Positions 57,961 through 64,000 of a stretch of DNA of 64,000 nucleotides are shown piece after piece. Source of the DNA: Aquipuribacter sp. SD81 (lineage in GTDB: Bacteria; Actinomycetota; Actinomycetes; Actinomycetales; JBBAYJ01); assembly GCF_037153975.1 (NCBI RefSeq), contig NZ_JBBAYJ010000010.1, positions 62,001 to 126,000 of the forward strand, read 5' to 3'. The notes beneath the pieces were generated by a model. That model worked only from the letters and a program-made list of their open reading frames with translations, searched no databases and was not told where the DNA came from. Both the position numbers and the translations under genes were made by a program. Within the stretch, counting starts at the first letter, position 1. The number at the start of each line of letters is the position of its first letter.

Positions 57961-58664
57961 GACCGCGCCCCAGCTGCCCGGGCCTCGCCCTGCCGTCGCA
58001 GCACCTCGCGGCGCACGAGCCCGGCCTCGTGGTCGGGCAGGTCGAAGCGGACCCGCACCTGCAGCTGCCGTACGGCGGCCCGCTCGACCGCCACGACGTC
58101 GCAGCCGGTGCTCACGACCACGTCCGGCAGGCGCAGGGACAGCACGAGCGGCTCGCCCGCCCGCGCGGGGAACGGCTGGTCGGCGTCGAGGACGACGCGC
58201 GCGCCACCCTCGCTGAGGTCCGCGACGACACCCGTCGCGCGCCACCGGACCTCGGAGCCCTCCCGAGGGTCCAGCTCCGCGCGACCCAGGTCGTCGGCCG
58301 CGTCGTCCGGCGGTTCCAGGTCGGCGCCGGCGAGGACGTCCGCGCGGACGAAGCGCCGCCGCTGCACGCGCCGGGCGGGCCCGGCCGGGCGCAGCACCCA
58401 GCGGGGCGGCTCCTCGGCCACGACCTCGACGAGCGTGCACGACACCTGCAGCGCGCCCCGCGGCGGGACCGCCCACGTGACGGCGATGGTCGCGCCGGGG
58501 CGCTGCACGCCCACCCGGCCGGGTACGAGCACGGCCGCGACGACGAGGTCGGCGCCGACGAGGTCCTCCAGCCGGCTGCGCAGGCCGTCGGGCACGCCGG
58601 GCAGGCCCAGCACGACGGGTGCGTTGAGGCGCGGCCGCTCGAGCTCGGCGGTGCCGCGGCTCAC
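57957..58664 (-). CDS. PilZ-domain (YcgR-like) c-di-GMP-binding protein
   Basis: 235 residues from a GTG that overlaps the flhF-like stop by 4 bp. The N-terminal half (about 20-110) is a YcgR-type beta domain; the C-terminal half is PilZ, with the c-di-GMP-binding RxxxR motif in QRRRFVRADV and the DxSxxG motif in VADLSEGGARVV. Binding of c-di-GMP would slow flagellar rotation, as for YcgR. Its location between flhF-like and csrA fits motility control. Confidence 0.9.
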   Translation of the reverse strand: MSRGTAELERPRLNAPVVLGLPGVPDGLRSRLEDLVGADLVVAAVLVPGRVGVQRPGATIAVTWAVPPRGALQVSCTLVEVVAEEPPRWVLRPAGPARRVQRRRFVRADVLAGADLEPPDDAADDLGRAELDPREGSEVRWRATGVVADLSEGGARVVLDADQPFPARAGEPLVLSLRLPDVVVSTGCDVVAVERAAVRQLQVRVRFDLPDHEAGLVRREVLRRQGEARAAGARS

Positions 58665-60421
58665 TCCCCCGCCGCCCAGCGCAGCGCGTCCAGCAGCGCG
58701 CCGGTCCAGGCGCCCTCGGTGGCGGGCCGGCCGTCGAGCAGCGAGACCGGGGCCCCGAGGTCGGCCGCCGGGACGACGGCGCGCGCGGCGCCGACCACGG
58801 CGACGACGTCCGGGCGCACGCGGGTGCTCGGGCCGACGGGCTCCCGCGACGCGGGCCGCGCGGACACGGTCGCGTCGACGACACCGACGACGAGGTCGGG
58901 CTCGACGAGGTCCACGACGACGGTGTCGGCGTCGGGCACGGCGAGCACGAGGGGGGCGGCGGCGGCGAGCGCCTGCTCCCGCAGCCGCGGCAGCCTGCGC
59001 CGCGTGCTGCGGTCGTCCCACGTCACGACGCGGGCGCGCCCGAGGGCCTCGGCCACGGCGGCGGCCGTCGCCTCGACGTGCGGTGCGGGCCCGACCACGA
59101 GGACGACCTCACCGGGGCCCGCGTGCAGCGGGACGGTGGCGGCGGCCAGCCGGCCGCCGAGGCTCGCGGCGAGCAGCGGCAGCCGCAGGTCCGACCGGGC
59201 ACAGCCCGTGTCGGCGACGTCGGCGGCGGCCAGCGCGGCCAGACGGCGCGAGGCGCCGACGGCGAGCGCGAGGGAGACGAGGTCGCCCTCCCCCGTCAAG
59301 CGGGTGACGCGGTCGGGCGCGGGGCCGTCGGCGCGGTCGGCGCCCGCGCTCGCCGCGGCGCGGGTGCGCGGACCCCGGGGCAGGGCGGACGGCTCCAGGC
59401 GGACGACGAGCTCGGGCGCCTCGGGGGCGGCGGGCGGCGGGATCGGCGCGGGGTCGGTGTGCTCCGGCTCGGTGTGCCCCCACTGGGGGTACACCGACGC
59501 GACGGGGTGGGGCTGCGCGGGCTCGGGCGCGGGCGCGGGCTCGGCGGGCTCGGCGGGCTCGGCGGCGGGCTCGGCGAGCTCGGGTGGCTCGGCGGGACCC
59601 GACGAGTGACGGCCGCCTCCGCCCGGCACGCCGTCCCTCGGCGGGGGCACGGCCGCACCCGACCCACGGGGCGCGTCGGCGCGGGACACCACGTCGCCGG
59701 CCGGGGACGACGGCTCCGCGAACGGCGCGAGGGGGACGGAAGCCGGCCGCGGGGTGTCGGCCCGCGCCACCACGGGCGCGGCGGCGGGGGCTCCGGTGGT
59801 GGCCCCGGCCAGGGCCGCGTCGACCGACGACGGCTCGGCGGGTGCGAGCGTCGACGGCGTCCAGGCGCGCGCGGTCGAGCCGGCGGTCGCGTCGGCCAGG
59901 GCGAGCGCCGCGGGCACGACCTCGGGCTCGGCCGCGGCGGCTCCGCCCAGCAGGTCGGCGCGCAGTGCCGCGAGGACGTCGTCGAAGGCGCGGGTCTCCG
60001 TCGACAGCCTGCGCCCGGGCGGGCGGACCTCGACGGGCAGGGGGGTCGCCTCGGGAGCGGTGGCGACAGCGGTCACGGGCGCCTGGGGCACCGTCGGCGC
60101 AGTCGGCACCGCGGGCACCGTCGGCACCGGGGTCACGGCCGGCGCACTCGCCCCGTCGGCGCCGTCGGCGGCGGCCAGCAGCGCGTCGAGCCCACCGCCG
60201 GTCGTGCCGGGTCCAGCGGGGCGCGGCGTCGGCGACGACACGGCCGGGGCGTCCGGCACGCTGACCGTCACCTCGTAGTGCTCGCGGGCGAAGAACCCGG
60301 CGAGACCACCGGTGCGGACGCGCTGGGCCGAGACCACCTGCACGTCCGCGCCGTGCTCACGTCGAGCCTGCTCGAGCAGGGGCGCGAGCGCCGGCCCCTC
60401 AAGACGCAACTGCCGAGGCAT
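58661..60421 (-). CDS. flhF: FlhF-like protein with a degraded GTPase site
   Basis: 586 residues. The N-terminus (LRLEGPALAPLLEQARREHGADVQVVSAQRVRTGGLAGFFAREHYEVTV) is a clear FlhF B-domain head. A long Pro/Ala/Glu linker (about 60-400) follows. The C-terminal part should be the SRP-type NG domain, but the Walker A position reads VVLVVGPAPHVEATAAA, lacking GK(S/T)T, and no DTAG-like G3 is seen. It may be a pseudo-GTPase that still places flagella. It overlaps flhA by 23 bp and the PilZ gene by 4 bp. Confidence 0.8.
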   Translation of the reverse strand: MPRQLRLEGPALAPLLEQARREHGADVQVVSAQRVRTGGLAGFFAREHYEVTVSVPDAPAVSSPTPRPAGPGTTGGGLDALLAAADGADGASAPAVTPVPTVPAVPTAPTVPQAPVTAVATAPEATPLPVEVRPPGRRLSTETRAFDDVLAALRADLLGGAAAAEPEVVPAALALADATAGSTARAWTPSTLAPAEPSSVDAALAGATTGAPAAAPVVARADTPRPASVPLAPFAEPSSPAGDVVSRADAPRGSGAAVPPPRDGVPGGGGRHSSGPAEPPELAEPAAEPAEPAEPAPAPEPAQPHPVASVYPQWGHTEPEHTDPAPIPPPAAPEAPELVVRLEPSALPRGPRTRAAASAGADRADGPAPDRVTRLTGEGDLVSLALAVGASRRLAALAAADVADTGCARSDLRLPLLAASLGGRLAAATVPLHAGPGEVVLVVGPAPHVEATAAAVAEALGRARVVTWDDRSTRRRLPRLREQALAAAAPLVLAVPDADTVVVDLVEPDLVVGVVDATVSARPASREPVGPSTRVRPDVVAVVGAARAVVPAADLGAPVSLLDGRPATEGAWTGALLDALRWAAGE

Positions 60422-62441
60422 TCGTCACCGTCCCAACGGCTTCCACCCGAGGCGCCTGACCGGCCTCGGTGTACGAGAGGACCGCCAGCGTCGGCACCGC
60501 GGCGACGACGAGGCGGCGGAGCGCCGAGCGGAGGCCCGGCGCGCAGACGAGCACGTACTCCACCCCGAGCCCGTCGACCCGCTGCACCGCGGCGGCGAGC
60601 GAGTCGAGGACCCGCCCGGTGGCGCCGGGGTCGAGCTGGACGACCGGGCCGTCCTCGCCGGGGCGCACGTGCTCGGCGAGCTCGTGCTCCAGCAGCGGGT
60701 CGAGGGTGAGGACGCGGAGGACGCCGTCGCGGCAGAACGCGTCCGCGACGGCGGGGCCGAGCCCGGCGCGGGCGGCCTCCACGAGGCCGTCGACGTCGGT
60801 GGAGGTCCGCGCCCGCAGCGACAGCGCCTCGAAGATGCGGACGAGGTCCCGGACCGGCACGTGCTCGTCGAGCAGGCCGCGCAGCACGCGCTGCACCTCC
60901 CCGAGCGACAGCTGCGAGGGCACGAGCTCCTCGACCACGACGGGGTGCGAGCGGCGGACGGACTCCACGAGGGCCTTGGTGTCCTCGCGGGACAGCAGGC
61001 GCGCGGCGTTGGCGCGGACCACCTCGCCGAGGTGGGTGATGAGGACCGAGCCGCGGTCCACGACCGTCGCGCCGGCGAGCTCGGCCTGGTGCCGCGCCTC
61101 GGCGGGCAGCCACTTGCCCGGCAGGCCGAAGACGGGCTCGACGGTCGTCGTGCCGGGCAGGCCGTCAAGGTGGTCCCCGAGCGCGAGGACCTTGCCGGCG
61201 GGCGCCTGGCCGCGGCCGACCTCGACGCCGGAGACGACGACGGAGTACGTGCCCATGGGCAGGTCGAGGGAGTCGCGCGTGCGCACGGGCGGCAGCACGA
61301 GGCCGACCTCGAGGGCGACCTTGCGGCGCAGCGCGCGCACCCGGTCCAGCAGGTCGCCGCCGGCGCCGGCGTCGACGAGGTCGACGAGGTCGCCGGCGAG
61401 CACGATCTCGAGCGGGTCGACGACCATGTCGTTGGCCAGCTGCTCGGCCGGGTCGAGGGCGACCGGCTCGAGCGCGTCGCCGGGCTCGTCCGCCTCGGCG
61501 CGCTCGACGTTCCTCGCACGCAGGGCCAGGGCCAGCATGGCGCCGCCCACGAGCAGGAACGGCAGCTTGGGCAGCCCGGGGACGACGGCCAGCCCGGTGA
61601 TGGCGGCGCCGCCGATGGTGAGGGCCTTGGTGGAGCGCAGCAGCTGGGTGGCCGCGTCGCTGCCCATGTCACCGGTCGAGGTCGCCCGGGTGACGATGAG
61701 GCCGGTCGCCACGGACGTGAGCAGCGCGGGGATCTGGGAGACGAGGCCGTCGCCGACCGTCAGCAGGGAGTAGGTGGAGATCGCCTCGCCCCAGCCCATG
61801 CCCCGCATGCCGACGCCCGTGCCGAAGCCGCCGAGCAGGTTGATGACCGTGATGATGATGGCGGCGATGGCGTCGCCCTTGACGAACTTCGAGGCGCCGT
61901 CCATCGCGCCGTAGAAGTCGGCCTCGGCCGTCACCTCGGCGCGGCGCTGACGCGCGGTGTCCTCGTCGATGAGGCCGGCGTTGAGGTCGGCGTCGATGGC
62001 CATCTGCTTGCCGGGCATCGCGTCGAGGGTGAAGCGGGCGCCGACCTCGGCCACGCGCGTCGCGCCGTTGGTGATGACGGCGAACTGGATGACGGTGAGG
62101 ATGAGGAAGATCACGAGGCCGACGACGAGCGAGCCGCCGATGACGAAGTTGCCGAACGCCGCGATGACACCGCCTGCGTAGCCGTCGAGCAGCACGAGCC
62201 GGGTCGAGGCGACGTTGAGCCCCAGCCGGAACAGGGTGACGACCAGCAGCAGCGCCGGGAAGATCGAGAAGTCGAGCGGGCGCTCGACGTACATCGCGGT
62301 GAGCAGGATGAGGACGCTCACGGCGATGCTGAGGACGAGCAGCGCGTCGAGCAGCACGGCGGGCAGCGGGACGACCAGCAGCAGGACGATGCCCACGACC
62401 CCGACGGGCAGGGCGTATCGACCGATGCCGGACGCGCTCAC
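60399..62441 (-). CDS. flhA: Flagellar export gate protein FlhA
   Basis: 680 residues from GTG 62441, following GAGG. It is the membrane gate of the flagellar type III export apparatus. Eight membrane helices span about 1-310, with the FHIPEP-family core: RPLDFSIFPALLLVVTLFRLGLNVASTRLVL, DAMPGKQMAIDADLNAGLID, RQRRAEVTAEADFYGAMDGASKFVKGDAIAAIII. The C-terminal cytoplasmic domain is complete (SHPVVVEELVPSQLSLGEVQRVLRGLLDEHVPVRDLVRIFEAL). It is the first gene of the flagellar-to-purine run; no other structural flagellar genes are in the window. Confidence 0.97.
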   Translation of the reverse strand: MSASGIGRYALPVGVVGIVLLLVVPLPAVLLDALLVLSIAVSVLILLTAMYVERPLDFSIFPALLLVVTLFRLGLNVASTRLVLLDGYAGGVIAAFGNFVIGGSLVVGLVIFLILTVIQFAVITNGATRVAEVGARFTLDAMPGKQMAIDADLNAGLIDEDTARQRRAEVTAEADFYGAMDGASKFVKGDAIAAIIITVINLLGGFGTGVGMRGMGWGEAISTYSLLTVGDGLVSQIPALLTSVATGLIVTRATSTGDMGSDAATQLLRSTKALTIGGAAITGLAVVPGLPKLPFLLVGGAMLALALRARNVERAEADEPGDALEPVALDPAEQLANDMVVDPLEIVLAGDLVDLVDAGAGGDLLDRVRALRRKVALEVGLVLPPVRTRDSLDLPMGTYSVVVSGVEVGRGQAPAGKVLALGDHLDGLPGTTTVEPVFGLPGKWLPAEARHQAELAGATVVDRGSVLITHLGEVVRANAARLLSREDTKALVESVRRSHPVVVEELVPSQLSLGEVQRVLRGLLDEHVPVRDLVRIFEALSLRARTSTDVDGLVEAARAGLGPAVADAFCRDGVLRVLTLDPLLEHELAEHVRPGEDGPVVQLDPGATGRVLDSLAAAVQRVDGLGVEYVLVCAPGLRSALRRLVVAAVPTLAVLSYTEAGQAPRVEAVGTVTNASAVAS

Positions 62442-62841
62442 GCAGACCTCAGCTCTCCCTCCGGTTCGTGCGGCGGAGGGGTCGTGGTGCTCGTGGCCGT
62501 TCCGTGGCCGTGCTGCGCCGTCCTGGCACGTGCTCTCTCGGCAGCGCCGCCCGGCTACTTGAGCGCGTCGGCGTGTCGCGCTGCGGAGCTCGAGCGCCCG
62601 GCAGCGGTGGGCGGCCACAGCGAAGGAACCGCGCCGTGTCCGACCCGGTCGGTGGCCCGCGGGGGCCGGCGCGTCCTTCGCTGTGGCCGCCTTCGCCTTG
62701 GCCGCCGACTGTTGCGTCCCGACGTCGCGGTCCACCCGGAGCCGCCGTCGCCGATGAGATGCGGCGACAGCGCCCGTCTGAGAGACGGGGACGGACCCGG
62801 ACCTAGATGTGCACCGCACCCGACGACCAGGAGTCACACCG
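62442..62841. other. 400-bp divergent region upstream of flhA
   Basis: No gene. It holds a long inverted repeat with 17-bp arms (62611-62627 with 62674-62690) and a short hairpin CCCGTCT-GAG-AGACGGG (62773-62789) in the leader of the YCII gene. No convincing sigma-28 or housekeeping promoter is seen. Confidence 0.75.
62611..62690. terminator. Long inverted repeat upstream of flhA
   Basis: GCGGCCACAGCGAAGGA and its exact complement (17 bp) surround 46 bases, which include a further CGCGCC/GGCGCG pair. It may terminate a transcript crossing this region, or act as an operator. Confidence 0.55.
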
Positions 62842-63222
62842 ATGCCGCAGTACCTGCTCTCCCTCCCGCACGACACCGAGGAGTCACCGACCCTCGAGAC
62901 CATGGCGCCGGCGGAGGCGGAGGCCGCCATGGCCGCCGCGGGCGCCTTCATCGACGAGCTGATGGGCTCCGGCGCGTTCCGCTTCGCCGGCGGCCTGCAC
63001 CCGCCGGCCACCGCGGTCACCGTCGACAACACCGGTGACCGGCTGCAGCGGGTGCAGGGTCCCTACGTCGAGGCGCCGCAGTACCTCGGCGGCTTCTGGG
63101 TCATCGAGGTCACCGACGAGGACGCGGCGGTCGACTGGGCCGCCAAGGCGTCCAAGGCCCTCGACTCGGTGGTCGAGGTGCGCGCCCTGCAGGAGGCCCC
63201 CACGGACGACGCGCAGGCGTAG
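62842..63222 (+). CDS. YCII-related (DGPF) domain protein
   Basis: 126 residues from ATG 62842, preceded by CCAGGAGTCACACCG. It matches the short dimeric alpha/beta-barrel family: MPQYLLSLPHDTEESPTLETM, FIDELMGSGAFRFAGGLHPPATA and the GPYVEAPQYLGGFWVIEV core. This family often accompanies ECF sigma factors, but none is seen here. Function unknown. Confidence 0.9.
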   Translation: MPQYLLSLPHDTEESPTLETMAPAEAEAAMAAAGAFIDELMGSGAFRFAGGLHPPATAVTVDNTGDRLQRVQGPYVEAPQYLGGFWVIEVTDEDAAVDWAAKASKALDSVVEVRALQEAPTDDAQA

Positions 63223-63241
63223 GCGACACCGCCGCCCGGTG

Positions 63242-64000
63242 TCACCCGGCCGCCGTCGCGGACCCTTCTGCGGCCCAGGGCCGGTCGGTTCTGGCGTGGT
63301 CCAGCGCCCAGTCCAGCGCGAGGTCGGCGACCTGCTCCCAGCCGGGGGCGCCGCACGTCCAGTGGTCGCGTCCGGGCAGCTCCTCGTACTCGGTGACGGC
63401 GGGGCTGCGGTGGTAGTGGCGGGCGTTCGACCGGTTCACCGACGGCGGCATGATGTGGTCCTTCTCGCCGGCGACGAACAGCAGGGGCGCCCGGTCGGCG
63501 TCGTAGTCGACCCACGTCTCCTGGTGGCCGGGCTTGAAGTTCGCGAACAGGCCGTACTCGAACACCCAGTGCCCGGGCGCGGCGATCGCGTAGCGCTCCC
63601 AGACCGCTCGTGACTCCTCGGCGCTCAGGGTGTTGGTGAAGGCGTAGTGGAACTCCTCGGGCGTGAACCCGACGGCCTTGTGCCGGTTGCCCAGGTCCTT
63701 CAGCGCGGGGAAGAGGGACCGGGCCTGCGACAGCGGGCTGACGCGGACGCCCTCGGTCGGGGCCGAGTCGATGACCACGCCGGCGCTACCGAGGCCGCGG
63801 GCGAGGAGGAGCTGGGTGAGGATGCCTCCGAAGGAGTGGCCCATGATGATCGGCGGGATGGCGACGGACTCCACGACGCCGGCGAGGTGCTCGACGGTCT
63901 CCGGGACCGTGAGGCGGGCGATGACGTCGGGGGCCTCCCGCAGCGCCTCGACCTCGACCTCGAAGCCGGGGTAGGCGGGCGTGAGGACGCGGAGGCCCTT
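63242..64000 (-). CDS. Alpha/beta hydrolase, 5' end beyond the window
   Basis: 253 residues seen; the N-terminus is cut by the window edge. The nucleophile elbow GHSFGG is intact (PPIIMGHSFGGILTQLLLARG), the acid is in LFVAGEKDHIMPP, and the catalytic His in LPGRDHWTCGAPGWE. The reading frame stays open to 64000 (KGLRVLTPAYPGFEVEVEALR), so the start lies to the right. It should hydrolyse a small ester, lactone or similar substrate; the exact reaction is unknown. Confidence 0.88.
   Translation of the reverse strand, partial: KGLRVLTPAYPGFEVEVEALREAPDVIARLTVPETVEHLAGVVESVAIPPIIMGHSFGGILTQLLLARGLGSAGVVIDSAPTEGVRVSPLSQARSLFPALKDLGNRHKAVGFTPEEFHYAFTNTLSAEESRAVWERYAIAAPGHWVFEYGLFANFKPGHQETWVDYDADRAPLLFVAGEKDHIMPPSVNRSNARHYHRSPAVTEYEELPGRDHWTCGAPGWEQVADLALDWALDHARTDRPWAAEGSATAAG

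Overview
The window is about 74% GC, uses GTG starts and 4-bp GTGA/ATGA gene overlaps heavily, and carries lineage markers (bldC, a DUF3073 gene, a sterol-carrier-like gene beside purF, an F420-type reductase, a WXG100-like protein). It therefore comes from an actinobacterial chromosome. The genes flhA, flhF-like, a PilZ protein and csrA point to a flagellated member, such as the Kineosporiales or motile Micrococcales; the exact genus cannot be fixed from sequence alone.

Layout. 1-4.5 kb: RDD protein end, aldo/keto reductase, and a thiamine-precursor ECF transporter (ykoEDC type) behind a TPP riboswitch. 4.58-4.92 kb: a striking array of eleven 31-bp palindromic repeats just 3' of copA. 4.9-7.9 kb: the copper operon csoR-copZ-copA. 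8-12 kb: secreted M14 carboxypeptidase, guanine-deaminase-like enzyme, ABM-domain protein, small zincin, NmrA-like protein. 12.1-20.1 kb: tRNA-Glu and tRNA-Asp, then a 7.8-kb block of exported sugar-active proteins (PQQ/sorbosone-type dehydrogenase with PKD and CBM-like domains, two exported xylose-isomerase-like TIM barrels, an exported esterase), then tRNA-Phe. 20.2-24 kb: a two-component system with a PepSY protein, and a small exported protein.

24-32.4 kb: a chitin-sugar catabolic locus (GH20 hexosaminidase, NagA, ROK repressor, lipoprotein binding protein, two permeases, ROK kinase). The ABC ATPase and nagB are not here. 32.5-38 kb: F420-type reductase, GNAT, MFS exporter, WXG100-like pair, coiled-coil exported protein, L,D-transpeptidase. 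38-41 kb: a split NHEJ module (LigD-type polymerase, ATP-dependent ligase, divergent Ku). 41-48 kb: bldC, DUF3073, purM, purF and neighbours. 48-52 kb: a 1226-residue Pro/Thr-repeat surface protein with a sortase-type tail. 53.5-62.4 kb: flhA, flhF-like, PilZ, small membrane protein, csrA, purQ and purL all on the minus strand with tight spacing. 62.8-64 kb: YCII protein and a truncated alpha/beta hydrolase.

The most interesting parts are the 31-bp repeat array, whose minus-strand RNA can form GNRA-capped hairpins, and the exported sugar-oxidation/TIM-barrel island between tRNA-Asp and tRNA-Phe. The island could be an extracellular oxidative glycoside-cleavage system; that function is inferred, not shown.
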